Of a stretch of 64,000 nucleotides of DNA, positions 1-12,349 are shown one piece after another; positions within the stretch are counted from its first letter, which is position 1; each line of letters opens with the position of its first letter. Location of the stretch: NCBI GenBank assembly GCA_902651635.1, contig CACRSC010000072.1:1-64000 (forward strand). The letters are read 5' to 3'. A model generated the notes under the pieces. It was not told where the DNA came from and did not search any database. It was given only the letters and a program-made list of their open reading frames with translations. The translations under genes were made by a program, and so were the position numbers. This stretch comes from Mastigamoeba balamuthi. Its lineage: Eukaryota; Evosea; Mastigamoebida; Mastigamoebidae.

Positions 1-3000
1 GTCGCCCACGCCCGCGGCCGCGACGACGACCGGCCAGCCGCAGGCAGCAGCGCAGCCGCCGCGGGCGCCGTCGGCGACGCCACGCAGGGCGCGGGCGCCG
101 CCAAAGGTGTCGCGCGACACCGACCTCCTGCTGCCCGTCATCGACCCCGAGGCAGAGCCCGGCGTCGCCGCGGAGCTCGAGGCGAGCAGCTCCGCCCTCC
201 CGAGGCCCCCGGGGCCGCCCCTCTGCCCAGATCGGAAAAATTGACATCCTGGGCGCGATTTCTCTATCTTCTTTTTCTCCTCTCTGCTCCTCTTTCCCCT
301 TTGCGCGCGGGGCTTTGGGGGCGGCACCGCAGGACGTCGACTGCGCCGTCAGGAGGGTCGTCGTGGAGAAGCTGCCCGTGGCGTCGTTCCGAGAGGTGCC
401 CGACGCGTACCTGCCGGGCGTGCCGCTGTGGAAGCGCCCGGACAACTACGTCAACTACGAAGGCGCGTGTGCCCCCCCTGACTGCGTGCCCCTCCGGGAG
501 GGGGCCATATCTCCGCAAGCGTCGGACATTTCCATACGGCCGATACCGCTTACGGCCAAATATCGCAATACGAGAGGGCCGAGGAATAACCCCCACCTCC
601 CGCAGTCGATGAGGAGATGCTCGAGGAGATGGTGGACTACGACCTCGACGCCGACGACACGCGGTGGCTCGCCGAGTTCAACATGTGCGCCACGAAACGC
701 ATCTTTTGAACAATAATATCTACCCCTCTTTCCCAACCGCATCTCACAGCCCGGCCCACCGCCACGCCAGGGGCCGCACCAACCCGCTGCACGAGGACAT
801 CTTCGAGCTGATCATCGACCGCTTCGAGAAGGATGCCTTTGTGCACGTGAGTGTAATGCCATGCAGGGAAGCGGGGATGATATGCGACACACATCATTTG
901 AATTGCAGTTTGCATTTAATTGCAATTGCAATTGGGTCTCACTGAACGCCCCCCCGTCCGTCCCCGCGCCCAGGAGGGGTCGCTGGAGAACTCGGCGCTG
1001 ATGCGCCAGCTGGCGATCGACGGGAGCGACGACGTGTGCGCCGTGTGCCAGGACGGGCAGAGCGAGGACGCGAACCAGATTGTGTACTGCGACGGCTGCG
1101 AGATGGCCGTGCATCAACGTCAGCAGAGAAGATTCTCCCCCCATTTCCCGCACTCTGCCGACCGACCCCCAATCCAGAGTGCTACGGCCTGTTCTACATC
1201 CCCGAGGGCAGCTGGAAGTGCCACCGTTGCCAGGACCCCGACAAGCAGAACGTGCGCCCGCTGTGGCACAGAGAATCTGCAAATATCTCACTGATATTCT
1301 GCTGCGTGTGGCAGGTGCGATGCGTGCTGTGCCACGACGAGAAGCTGGGAGGGCTCAAGCGCACCGTGACTGGCGAGTGGGTCCACGTATCCTGCGCCAT
1401 CTGGATGCCCGGCACCAAAATCACCTACAGTCAGTTGATTCGCGCATCTTTTCCCGCCAAAGAATCCGCCCACTGACTCAGGATTCCCGGATCCCGGAAA
1501 ATATCAGCCCACGGACCAGCGGAAATCGAGTACCTCGGGACCATCGACATCTCGGGCATCCCGCGCGAGCGCTACGAGATGCTCTGCGCCATCTGCAAGC
1601 GCAAGGGCGGCGCCTGCATCTCGTGCGTGTCGCCGGGCTGCAAGGCGGCGTTCCACGTCTCGTGCGCGCGCTCTGCGGGCCTGAAGATGCGCTGCACGAT
1701 GCCCGAGAGCTCGCACGCCGACGCCGACGCCACGGCGATCGCGGAGACGCCGCACGGGCGCCGCAACGTGACGGTGCCGCCCGCGCCGTGGTCGACGGCG
1801 ACGTACCGCGCGTACTGCGAGGCGCACAGGCCGTGGGGCCCGCGCAGGAAGTCTGCGACGCCCGCGCTGACGCCCGCGCCCGACGGCGAGACCCCGACGC
1901 GCCCGCAGCGGGCCCCGCGGACGCCCGCGTGCGAGGCGTCGTCCGAGGGCGAGCAGGCGTACAAGTGCCTCTGCGGCGCGGTGTTTGAGAGGTCGCAGGA
2001 CAAGGCGGCGCACTGCCACCACTGCGCGGCGTTCCGCAGGGGCGGGCCCTCGGCCCCGGAGGCGCCCCAGCAGCCGCAGACGCCCGGGAGGGCCGCGCAA
2101 GGGGCGCAGCAGGCACCCCCGACACCCAGCGTGGCGCTGAGGTCGCAGGAGCAGGCGGCGGCGCAGGCCTACCAGGGCGTGAAGCTGCGCAAGATGCTCG
2201 GCAAAATCCCCGGCGTGCCCTCCCAGTTCATCGAGGGCGTCTTCCCCTACTGGGTCGCCAAGCGCACCGCCCGCAACCACCTGCCCCTCCTCAAGCGCTT
2301 CGACGTGCGTTTGCGCCCCCGGTCGTTTTCCGCGGACACCGCTTCTGACGTCCGTCTTCGACGGTTCCGCAGCCGTCGATTGTGATACGGCACCACTCGG
2401 CCCTCGAGAAGAAGAAGAAGAAGAACAGGGTCGTCGTACGACACGCTTTTGGGTTTCTGCCCCTCCCCCCTCTCCCTCTACGCAATTGCCTCTGCCCCCT
2501 TTGATTCACTCCACTCAACGTTTTTTGTGCGGGTTTCCTCTGAATTTGCCTCGGCTTCTTCCCCCACGGACGTTCCTTCTCACGGGCGCGCTCCTGCGGC
2601 AGGACGACAACGAGGCGCTGGCAAAGATGCAGACGATGCGGTTCGACATCGAGAGGGTGAGGAACTTGCTGGAGGTAGTTCTGGTGCGAACGCATTCGTC
2701 CCTTTTATTTTCAAAATGTCTTTCTGGCCCTCGCTTCTTCTGAGGCCTCGACGCGCGCAGAGACGAGAAAGAACGAAGCTGGAGATTGTGAACGCGTGGA
2801 CGAGCATAGTCGACGACATCTCGCGCACTCCGCTGCAGAAGAAGCTCTTCAGCGTGCTCAACGCCCTCAGAGAGTGCGTCACACACACACACACACACAC
2901 ACTTTCCTCCCCGCATCACAGACTCCATCCCTCTGATGATCATATCGACTCCACACGACCGCAACGCTGTCCTTTGAAACCGTAGACGCGCTCTGCTCTC

Positions 3001-4691
3001 TCTTCGCCTCAGAAGCTGATGTGTCTCTCTCCCCTGTGCGCAGGCTGGACCGGCACAAGTTCTTCCACGAGCCCGTGAGCGCGGAGGAGGTGCCCACGTA
3101 CCCCTCGGTGATCAAGACGCCGATGGACTTCGAGACGATGGCGCACAAGATCGAGGCCAACGCCTACACCACGTGGCAGGGCTTCGCGCGCGACTTCGAG
3201 CTCGTCTGCACCAACGCGATGACGTTCAACGACTCCAAGTCGCCGTACCACCGCGAGGCCCGCGTGCTGCTGCGCCAGGGCTGCGCCGTCATCTCGGCCG
3301 CCGTCGGCGACAAGTACGAGCCGGCCGCCGTGCGCGCTCCGGCGCCGCCCGCGCTGCTCGCGGACCTGGCGGACGTCATCGCGCCGATCGTCAGCGGGAG
3401 CCCCGTGGTCCCCACGCTGTCGCTGGGCACCGCGCCCGCCGTCATCGAGCCGCACAGGCCCGGCGGCCACGCGCAGCAGCAGCAGCAGCACCACGCGGGC
3501 GGCTCGCAGGGGCAGCAGCAGCAGCAGGCGAGGGCGGCCGGGGCGGGGTCCGGCGGGCCGCAGGCGGGCGTCGCGAGGTCGCGCGTGCCGCCGCGGCCGG
3601 CGTCGGGGCGCAGCCGCTTCTACTACGACCTCGTGCAGCGCATAGAGAAGTGCACGGGCGGCTGCCTGGCGAACCTGGGGCGCGGGCGGAGGCCCGTGGA
3701 CCTCGAGGCCGTGGGGACCATGTACAAGGCCGTGGCCGCGGGCTCCATCGGGTCGCTGGCCGAGTTTGAGCGTGTCTTCGAGGAGGCCTGCGACCACGCG
3801 GACAGCCGCTGCCGCGAGAACACCAAGGGCCACCACAGGGCCGTCTGCCTGCGCAACAGCGGATACCGCCTCATCCGCGAGGCCGCGCGCGAGGAGACGA
3901 GCTCGGCGGAGCCCCGCGGGCGCGGCGGCGCCGAGGAGGACGAGGGCGAGGACACCGAGGACGAGGTCCGCTTCGAGGAGACCTCGGACGAGAGCGACGC
4001 CGCAGAGCACCGCGCCGAGGCCGCCGCGGCGCCGCCGGCGGGCGAGGACGCGGGGCCCGGGCTCGGGCCCGGCGAGAGCCTGCAGGCCGCGGCGGCAGCG
4101 GCCGCGGCCTCGGCGGTGGCGCAGATGGACGAGTCGGAGCACGACAGGATGCTCGAGGACGCGCTGCAGATGCACGCGATGGGGATGGACGAGCTGCGCA
4201 TGGAGGACGCGGACGACCTGTTCGGGCGCCACGACGTCGTGCCCACGGGGCTCTCGGCCGCCAGCGACATCGAGATGAGCCCCGCCGTCGGCGGCGGCAG
4301 CGACGACGAGCCCGCGTGCGGCGACACGCCGCCGCTCGAGGAGAAGCCGTCGCTGGGCGCCGCGTCGTCGCCGGCCGCGCCCGACTTCGCGATCAGCTCG
4401 AGCGACGACGACGGCGGCGACGCGGGCGACGAGGGCAACGCGGGCGACGAGGACGAGGAGCAGCAGCGGTACGGACTGCGGCCCAGAGGGCAGCAGAGGG
4501 GCGTCGAGGCCGTCGACGAGGCCGAGGCCGCGGGGGGGCGCGGCAGCGGCAGGCGCAGCAGCGGCAGCGGCAGCGGCAGGGGCAGGGGCAGAGGCCGCAG
4601 GGCGTCGTCGTCGCGTGGCCGCGGGCGCGGGCGCGGGCACGGGTCTCCGATGCGGCAGAGCGGCGGCAGCGGCGGCCGGGGGGTTGTGTGA
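1..4691 (+). CDS. BRPF/NTO1-like PHD-finger and bromodomain protein, 5' end outside window
   Basis: Chromatin reader of the BRPF/JADE/NTO1 type, in known families a scaffold of MYST histone acetyltransferase complexes in the nucleus. In order: a low-complexity N-terminus; an enhancer-of-polycomb-like segment (333-462, 606-690, including 'AYLPGVPLWKRPDNYV'); a PHD finger with C-x2-C pairs (about 1035-1247); a zinc knuckle and extended PHD (1315-1830); a bromodomain (about 3045-3270) with 'YPSVIKTPMDF' and the acetyl-lysine Asn in 'NAMTFN'; a weaker second bromodomain-like helical block (3600-3890); acidic stretches; and an Arg-Gly-rich tail ending at TGA 4689-4691. About ten introns join these in frame. 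The first two, 182-332 and 463-605, fit only as GC-AG introns. The domain order is seen directly; the complex partner is inferred from the family. Confidence 0.88.
182..332 (+). other. Probable GC-AG intron 1 of the BRPF-like gene
   Basis: Upstream coding ends in phase 0 at a Glu codon and downstream coding resumes at GACGTCGAC. No GT donor between the two fits this frame. The donor would be GCGAGC and the acceptor ACCGCAG. This keeps the family sequence in register. Confidence 0.55.
463..605 (+). other. Probable GC-AG intron 2 of the BRPF-like gene, with ATATC motifs
   Basis: Joining G462 to T606 restores the acidic 'VDEEMLEEMVDYDLDADD' segment expected after the EPL core. The donor is GCGCGTG, like the common GTGCG donors of this window with C at +2. 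The GT at 467 gives a stop after splicing. The intron carries CATATCTCC and AAATATCGC. Confidence 0.55.
2881..2902 (+). repeat. (CA)n microsatellite in a BRPF-gene intron
   Basis: A run of about 11 CA units lies just after the donor GTGCGTC of the intron preceding the bromodomain exon. It is not coding. Confidence 0.9.
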
Positions 4692-5656
4692 AAGACAAAA
4701 TATAATCAATTGATACAGACACGCCCACAGCTCGTGCAGTCCCAGTCCCCTCTTGGTTGAGGACCTGGTGCGCGGGTGTGGCAGGGGTTGCTGCGGGAGG
4801 ACAGGGACACCCCCAGGGGCTTTTGATGGATCGCTGACCTGGACAGCACTCCTATGACCTGAAGGAGGAACCGAGAATCCTCTCGATTTCCGCGGACGAG
4901 AGAGGACCGCTCTCGTCTCTCCCCTCTTGCTCCTGTGGACAAGAGAGAGGGATCCACCACTGCAGAAACGCGGATGATATCATCAATAACGCTGGCAATC
5001 CAGATCTGAACAGAGCACACGACCCTTCAGTGGGCACGTGCCACCATACGTGGTGGTCCCCAACAAACGACACGCGTCCCTCTGGGCGATAGACGTGAAT
5101 AGCCCTCAAGAATATCATTTTTGATAACAAATTAACCCCAAACGGTGAGAATGTCCCTGGAATTCCATCCTAAGATGTTTAAAACCCGGGCGATTGAATG
5201 GGGGGCTTTTCCCATCTATCGAGCTCCTCATCCGGGTGTCCCACGAGCCTGCTGCCGAGGCACGATGCCAACGCGTCCACAATATCGACCGTCACTCCAA
5301 CCCAGTAGCTGTTCTGATGGCGCATCTTCACGAGTCTCAACGAAATCATCAAATATCGAACAACACAAATATTTGGATAGAGTCGAAGCTGTGCGCATCG
5401 ACACAACCCATACGGTGGAGGGTGATAGTGGTGTACGGGCAACAAAGGGATTTCGAACTATCTGACAAAATCTCGAGAGGGTGGCAAGTTCTGCCCGCAA
5501 CCATGACGTCACGCACCAGCAAGATACCGGAGCTGCAACCGCCTGTATCATCGCTTTATCTCCTCCTGGCTCTTAATACCATTACAACACATTGAACCGT
5601 TTGCTTTTATCTCTCTTCTCTTCCCCTCTTTCCCGGTACCTCCACAACCCCATACG
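4692..5656. other. Intergenic region with a possible F-box/LRR relic on the minus strand
   Basis: No clear gene. On the minus strand about 5150-5560 an open stretch has the spacing of the C-terminal part of the window's F-box/LRR family: a 'ISLRL' leucine strand, then a 'DIVDALASCLG' helix and a 'DRWEKP' turn, comparable to 'LSLRF', 'SFLGQLAENN' and 'WLPSL' of the intact gene at 49.6-50.9 kb. The resemblance is weak and may be chance. The rest holds nothing I can name. Confidence 0.25.
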
Positions 5657-8600
5657 ATGCGCGACGTACACCTTCTCGCCGCGCTGCTGTGTGCATCATG
5701 CGCCAGCGCATTCGATCTCGGCACACGTGAGAGACTGGTGTCTGGGGTGCCCAGCCACATCACGATCGACGGGTCGCCCAGCACGGTGGTCCTCTTCGCC
5801 CAGAACACCGTCTCGCTGGCTGTCGACGACAACGGCAGGTCTGTCGCTGCCGCTGCGACCTACGACTCGGGCAAGGTGTGCCTCTTCAGCCACGGCAACT
5901 ACATCTCAAAGGGTGCGTATCACAGCCTTTCGCTTTAGACAACGAGCTGAGTTCAGTCCGTCAAACACAGTTTTAAAAACACGTCCGATCATTTTCTGTC
6001 CCTTTTCGCAGAGAAAAGCGACTTCGGGCTCGTCTCCAACTGCATCGCCTGGATGAAGACGGGCAGGTCCTCGCTCGTCTGCTCGCTCAACGGCCTCGAC
6101 ACGCCCACGCAGAGGGACGCTGTCACGGCCGCGGGCTGCACGTCGACGACTTCCGGGGGCCTCACGCAGAGCGCACTCGCGGGCGTCGACGTCCTCTTCC
6201 TCAACTCCGAGGACCTCGACGACAACGGCGCCCACACCTCCCAGAACATCGAAGCCGTGCGCGCGTTCGTCAGGAACGGCGGGTCGCTGGTCGTCAGCGG
6301 GCTGGGCTGGTACTGGACCACCTACAGGAACCCCGTCCTCGCGACGCACCCCGCCAACCTGCTGCTGGCCCCCTGCGGCCTCGCCGTCACAAACGACTAC
6401 GCAAGACTGAGCAGTGGAGCCATCGTCCAGAAGGACAGCGACTTCAGCGAGGGCATGACCAACCTGTGGTACGCGTTCGAGGCTTTCAAGAGCAGCGGGT
6501 CTTCCGTGTCGTCGACGACAATGGCCTTTGTGGACTCTCAGTTGGTACTCTATTCTCGTCGCTTTCGTGTCCTGAAACAAGGCCCGCCAGGCATCGCTGA
6601 GGAAGTGCATCGCGTCTGGCCTCGATGGTGATCATATGGCGTCGCTGCGCCAGGAGGCAGCCAGCGCGTTCTATGCTGCCTGCTCCTCGCTCCGGTGGGG
6701 AGTGACCTCGCAGGCCAACCGGGTCAGCAAGACAGACCAGCAGAGGCGCGGCTGCATGGACTTGGCGTGGAGCCTCCCTGCCAGCGTGTATACCGTGGAC
6801 TGGGCAGCCGAGTCAGCGCTGTTCCCCGGGAATGTCCCCTCTGCGCCGCAGGTCACGCGCACTGTCACTGTGCCCCGCGAGCGGACCCGCTGGTACTCGA
6901 CTGCGCTGTTCGTCTCGGCTGCCAGCGACCTCACCGTGAGGATCCCTGCCTCGGAGATCGGCAACCTGGCTCTCCAGGTCGGCTGCCACACGGACGTGCT
7001 GCCCGACAGAGACGACTGGTCGCGCTGGAGGGAGATCGCTGTGTCTGTTCCCCTCAACGCCGAGGAGACGACCGTCAAGGTCAAGTTCGCTGGGCTGCTG
7101 TACATCAACGTCGCCGCCATGGGGTCGCCGGTCGACGTGCAGATCAGCGGGAAGCTGTCGGATGCGCCGGTGTACCGCGCGGGGATCACCACTGCCGAGC
7201 AGTGGAACGCCGCTGTCAGCTCGACGGCGTCGCCGTGGGGAGAGTTCGAGGTCCAGGACGTCATCTTCTCGCTGCCCACTGCGTCGCTGAGGAAGGTGCA
7301 GGACATGGCGTCTGTGGGGGACTACTGGCAGCGCGTCATGGACTGTGTGTACCACTTCAGGACCATCGCCCCCGAGGACTGGAAGCAGCGCTACGTCACT
7401 GACGTTCAGATCTCCGCTGGGTACATGCACAACGGCTACCCCATCATGATGTGGCTTGAGGTGGCCGACGAGACGCTGATGACGACGCCGCACTGGAATC
7501 ACTGGGGCCAGTTCCACGAGGTCGGCCACAACATGCAGTCCCGTGCGTTCATCGAGCAGGCCCATTTGGACCATTCGACACCTACTGCACTGCAGCGATG
7601 TCTCACACACGGACGCACAGCGATGTGGACGTTCGATGGGACGGGCGAGGTGACCAACAACATGTGGAGCCTCTACTGCGAGAGGAAGATGACCGGCAAG
7701 TGGGAGTGGCAAGAAGATAACCTCAAAAGCGCTCTGGTGATGAGCGGGGAGTACCAGAAGCACCCGGACTTCAACGTCTGGAAGGACGAGGAACACCACT
7801 ACATGGCCCTACTGTTTTACGTCGCCATCGGCGAGCGCTGGGGGTGCGCCCATTTTGCCCCTAATTATACCGCCTCTTAGAGTCACTCGTGTGCCGCGCA
7901 GGTGGGACACGTTCATGGACCTGTTCCGCGAGTACGACGCCCTCCCCCAGAACCAGCGCCCCGTCTCAGACGACGACAAGCGCGACCAGTGGCTCATCCG
8001 CACCTCCAAGCGCGTCAACCACAACCTGACCCCGCTCTTCGACCTGTGGGGCATCCCCATCTCCCACTATGCCCGCCGTCAGGTCGCAGGCCTGCCCGCA
8101 TACTCGACCCCCGACTCGGCGCTGGTGCAGGGCCACGTGAGCCTCAGGTCGTTCTTCAACATGTTCGCCAGCGCCCAGGACGACGGCTCCGTCCAGGTCG
8201 ACAGGACTACTGTGCAGGCCTGGGAGGCCTTCGACATCATCCCCAGCGCCGACAAGCCCGGCGCCGTTGTCATCAGGAGCACCCACGGCAAGTAGCTCAG
8301 CGCCAACCCCGACACGCACCAGGTCGCGTGCAACATCGACAAGGCAGCCGACTGGGAGACGTTCTTCCCGATGCCGAGGGGCGGCAACCGGTGGAGGTTC
8401 AGGGCCACCAACGGCCTGTTCCTCCAGACCCTCTACAACCCCCGCGTTCTGGCCGCGTACAACAGCGAGCCCCAGGGCTGGGAGACCTTCACCGTCGACT
8501 TCCTGCCCTCGGAGCTGCTGGGCCGCGTGAGCCTCAAGTCGTACTTCAACACGTACGCCAGCGCCCAGCAGGACGGCACCGTCCAGGTCGACAGGACGTC

Positions 8601-8898
8601 CGTGCAGGACTGGGAGGTGTTCACGGTGGAGGCCAGCCCCTCCAACCCCAGCGCCGTGGTGTTCAAGAGCGCCCACGGCAAGTATCTCAGCGCCAACCCC
8701 GACACGCACCAGGTGACGTGCGACCGGGACAGCGCCAGCGACTGGGAGACGTTCTTCCCCGAGTCCAAGGGCAACGACCAGTGGGTGTTCAGGGCCACCA
8801 ACGGCAAGTACCTGGAGACCATCGACAACCCGCGCTCGCTGGCGGCGTACAACACTGTGCCGCAGGGCTGGGAGACCTTCACTGTCCAGCACATGTGA
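5657..8898 (+). CDS. Secreted M60-like (TCAF-type) metalloprotease with fascin-like C-terminus
   Basis: Starts at ATG 5657 with a signal peptide (about 19 residues, Leu/Ala-rich core). The N-terminal domain is Rossmann/GATase-like as in TCAF proteins ('VDVLFLNSEDLDD', 'NGGSLVVSGLGWYW'). The M60-like domain carries the zinc motif HExGH in 'QFHEVGHNMQ' (about 7515-7545) and 'FDGTGEVTNN' downstream. The C-terminus has two 130-residue fascin-like trefoil repeats (8131-8520 and 8521-8898) with 'HGKYLSANPDTH'-type strands. Introns near 5911, 6544, 7550 and 7842 use donors such as GTGCGTA. M60-like enzymes act on glycoproteins such as mucins outside the cell. One in-frame TAG (8293-8295) sits where the second repeat has TAT (Tyr); the frame is otherwise open to TGA 8896-8898. 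It is either a recent nonsense change, a base error or read through. Confidence 0.82.
8131..8898 (+). repeat. 390-base tandem duplication encoding two fascin-like repeats
   Basis: Unit 1 is 8131-8520, unit 2 is 8521-8898. Both begin GGCC[A/G]CGTGAGCCTCA and share 'FASAQ/YASAQ', 'VQVDRT', 'SANPDTHQV', 'DWETFFP' and 'PQGWETFTV'. This is an intragenic duplication. Confidence 0.9.
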
Positions 8899-9382
8899 GG
8901 AAGGATAGATCCTGCACTCGAACGCAATCACCATTCAATTGAATTGCAAATAATTAAGAATGCCGCTGGAAGGCCTGTCCGGAGATGATGACAGTTTCAT
9001 TCGCAAGGCGTACACTTCCTTTTGTGATGACAAATGCAATGCACTAGGTTGATGGTGGCGTTGATTGATGGTTGGATTGTCAATTTTGCACTCCACAACT
9101 GCCTCCGGCACGATGCTACTCAGTAGCTTTATTCATTATGAAAGATAGGCGATGATTCTCTCCTGGGACTCGCTTTGCCTGTCACGGGGACGGAATATGT
9201 GGCACCTATACCGTTGCGAATGACACCCACCTCTATCATCACCCTTGCTATGGTCTACTCCAATGACATTATTCTAGTCACTGATTCGCTTGGACTGTGG
9301 GATGTGAGTTGCTGATTTTGCCGAAGGCGTCTTCTTTATTCAAGTCATTGCCATTCTCCCACATGAGGCCTCGGAAGTAGAA
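8899..9382. other. Convergent intergenic spacer
   Basis: Lies between the 3' ends of the M60-like gene and cyclase copy 1. From about 9190 it is a diverged copy of the sequence downstream of cyclases 2 and 3 (13.68-13.86 and 17.62-17.81 kb), so it belongs to the triplicated unit. No gene seen. Confidence 0.6.
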
Positions 9383-11705
9383 TCACATTTCTTGGTCACT
9401 AAGGTCATCCCGACTGCCGACTAACTGGTAAACTGCGATGTGATCCTCAAAGCCCTTGACAGATACCTGCCCGAGGTGCCTGAATGCGAATCTGGGGGAT
9501 AATTTCAGATTCTCCGAGAATTGAACAGGGCTTACAATTCCTCGCATGATGACCGAATGGAGTCGGTGACGCAGACGGTGGTGTTGAACTCCTTGTTGAG
9601 GGGCTCGAGCCTCGCTGCCAGGTTGACGGCGTTGCCCAGCACCGTGTAGTTGAGCCGCGACGAGCTCCCCACGTTGCCCGCGTACACCTCCCCCGAGTTC
9701 AGGCCCACCCTGATGGCCATGGGCATTCCGTACTTCTTCACAAAGATCTCCTCGTTCATCTTCTTCAGGGATGCCATCAGCTCGATCGTCGCCTTGCACG
9801 CCAAGATCTCTGAGTTGTCGCACTTCTCAGGGCAGCCCCAGACAGCCATGATGGCGTCTCCGATGTACCTGAAAGTCAGGCATGATCTTCTGTGAGCATT
9901 GCAAAACGCAGCGCCACAACGTGACACTCACTTGTCGATGATGGCGCCGTTGGACTCGAGGATGTACGAGAACGAGTCGAAAATGCACTCCAGGATGTCG
10001 ATCAGCACGGTCGCCCCGTGCTTGTCCATCGACGCCGTGAAGTTGGCCACGTCCAGGAACATGATCGTCGCGTGCATCGGCGCCACTCCCACGGCGGGCC
10101 TCAGCCGGTTCTTGACGAGGTACCTCACCACAATCGTCGGCACGTACAGCGAGCTGGTGCGGAGGAGTGAGGCATAACACAGGTCATAGGCCGAGCAGAT
10201 TACATACAATGCTGAGAGCACACGGCCCATCTGGACAGCCTCTGATTCCAACTATTTTTGCGCTGGTCAGTGCTGCCTTTGTAACTGCATTCGCCCTCGC
10301 ACCAGGTAAACCTCGCGGATGCTGCTCCGGTTGGTCTTGATCACTTTCTCGATGCCCTCGAACTCCATGTTGATGACCTTCTTCATCTGGTCTGACACGT
10401 GGTGCAGAGGCCTCACGAGCCTGTGGCCGAGGTACGCCGCCAGGCCCACAGCGACCACCATGACCACAAGCTCCACGACGACGAGCACAGTGATGGTGTT
10501 CAGCACAGACTGCTTTGTGTCGATCTGCGTCTGCAGCACTCCGCCCAGGAAGTCACTCTTGTGCGTCACGAGCACCAGCCACAGAGTCAAGTTTCCTGGG
10601 AGCGTCACAGCAGCAGCATCCACGTAGAGCCCGCCCTCCATCTCGAAGCTCGCGGGTACAAGCCCCTCAGGGCCGCTCTGCTTGGACCATTCATCCACCA
10701 CAGAGCGGACAGTCTCGTTGGGACTCTCGAATACGCTGATGGACGCTGAGGTCACCAGATCGGTGGTGGGGAACCCGCTGGAGGCAGCGAGCATGACCAG
10801 GTCCCAGTTGAGCAGCATGGCCCACCCATGGTCCGTCTGCCGCAGGCCCGAGAAGAAGTCCCTGAGGTAGTCCATCGAGAATGACAGCAGGATCACACCG
10901 AGGGGTGATGCGCTGTCTGAGGCGATACGCCTCGTGTACGTGAACACGTATCCACCATCAAGGCTGAGCGATGTGCACGGCCCCGTCCACGACATGCCAC
11001 TGGGGCTGTTCCAGGCCCGTGGCCACCAGCTGCTGTGCACCATCGAGAAGTTGCGGAGGACGCCGACTGGCGCGGACAGGCCCTGGTTGCTCTCGTTGTA
11101 CGTCCCCCAGCTCACGTCGCGGCTAGTCGAATTGTCGTACACAGCGAAGGTCGGAGCTGACCTGCTGTTTTTGAAGAGAAACAGATGCTGCCCGTTGTCA
11201 TTGATCCACGCGATGCCCTGAACGCCACTCAGTCCTCAAACGAAAAAGGAAAAACCCGTACGACAAAGAGGAGCTGCGGGAAGAGAGCCCCGGCATCGTT
11301 GATGTTGGGGTAGAAGGCTCTCTGCAGCTGGACAGCCGTGCTCGTCCCCCGGAGGTTGTTCACGCGGAGGGCTCCCTTGATGCCCAGCAGGATGTTGCAC
11401 TCCTGCACCGGGAGGTCGAGCAGCGCGCTGACCCTGTCCACCGTTTTGTTTACGACGACGGACCTGTAGAGCCCCACGTCGTTGACCAGCGAGGCGACTG
11501 CCTTGTCCGAGAGCGTGTTGAGCGTGTCGAGCCAGAGCGCCGCCGTGGGGACCAGGGCCGTCAGGACCGAGAGCACGACGATGAGCCCCGCGCTGACGGC
11601 CACCGTGGTGCGCAGGGGCAGTTTCCGCCTGCCTCTCATTCTCTTGGCGATGCTCCAAAGGTCCCGGCCTGCGTTGTGCTCCGTCACGACCGAGGATGTG
11701 TCCAT
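9383..11705 (-). CDS. Receptor-type adenylyl cyclase (Cache-HAMP-class III), copy 1
   Basis: About 690 residues in six exons on the minus strand. A short cytoplasmic N-terminus is followed by a membrane helix (TM1), a large extracellular Cache-like sensor (about 11.6-10.55 kb), a second helix (Val/Leu-rich, 'ITVLVVVELVVMVVAVGL'), a HAMP segment ('GHRLVRPLHHVSDQMKK') and a class III cyclase domain. Metal-binding Asp occur in 'MFLDVANFTASMD' and 'KYIGDAIMAVWG'. The Lys before YIGD and the Thr in 'NYTVLGNAVNLAARLE' fit ATP rather than GTP; N and R of that motif are the transition-state pair. The last exon gives 'FAFRHLGQVSVKGFEDHIAV', the usual end of the fold. Met at 11705 (MDTSSVV) is chosen because it is the only start shared by all three copies; an in-frame Met lies at 11807. 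No frame break seen. Ligand unknown. Confidence 0.85.
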
Positions 11706-12349
11706 ATGATCCGCTTTGCTGTTGTCCGCCTGATCTGCTCCAGACTCCTTAGAAAGTGAACAGGAACTTGCGCTCGACGACGTGGAGAGTATGGGGGCCA
11801 TTTCCACTCAAATCCGAATGACCTCTGTGCACATCGCCAATTTGAGGGAGGAAATGCTATCGTCTTCAGACATTGGGCAGCGTTCGGCATCCCCCCTGCA
11901 CTTCACACCTGACCTGCGAGAATCGGACTCACTGCCACGAAGGAATAACAGAGCTGCTTCGACAACAGACAGGTTTCTGCAGCGCAGAAATGGGCCTCGG
12001 GTACGGCACCACAAATAGCAGTAGCCACACAAAGTGCAGGAGGGCAATTGGGCATACAAAGAGTTGCTGGATGAATAAAGGCCGAACTGCCAAATCCACA
12101 CCAAATACGGAGGGGGGGCGTCTCTTGATGTGACCGTGCCCTCTCTGGTGTTGGCCTGCGACTCCGCCTCACGCTGCGGAGCTTCAGCCATCCCTTTGAT
12201 GTTATCCCCAGCCCTCGGCCCTCCCCAGGGCTTGTAATGGCAAATGGCTGGCCCCCTTCCTGAGCTGATAGCAGGCGATAAAAGAAGCACAATTCAATGA
12301 CGGGGGTGTATCTCTTCAATTGATCGCCGCCGTGAGCATCTCGCCCCAG
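11706..12349. other. Upstream region of cyclase 1
   Basis: Parts match the region upstream of cyclase 2 (16.3-16.84 kb), for example a shared CAAATCCACACCAAATACGG block near 12095 and 16598. It is the likely promoter region of cyclase 1 plus the tail of the decayed adhesin piece. No gene seen. Confidence 0.5.

Noticed and set aside
3009-4709. A 566-codon open frame on the minus strand opposite the bromodomain exon
   Set aside because: Antisense shadow of GC-rich coding; no start context, Arg/Ala/Leu-biased sequence and the plus strand carries clear domains.
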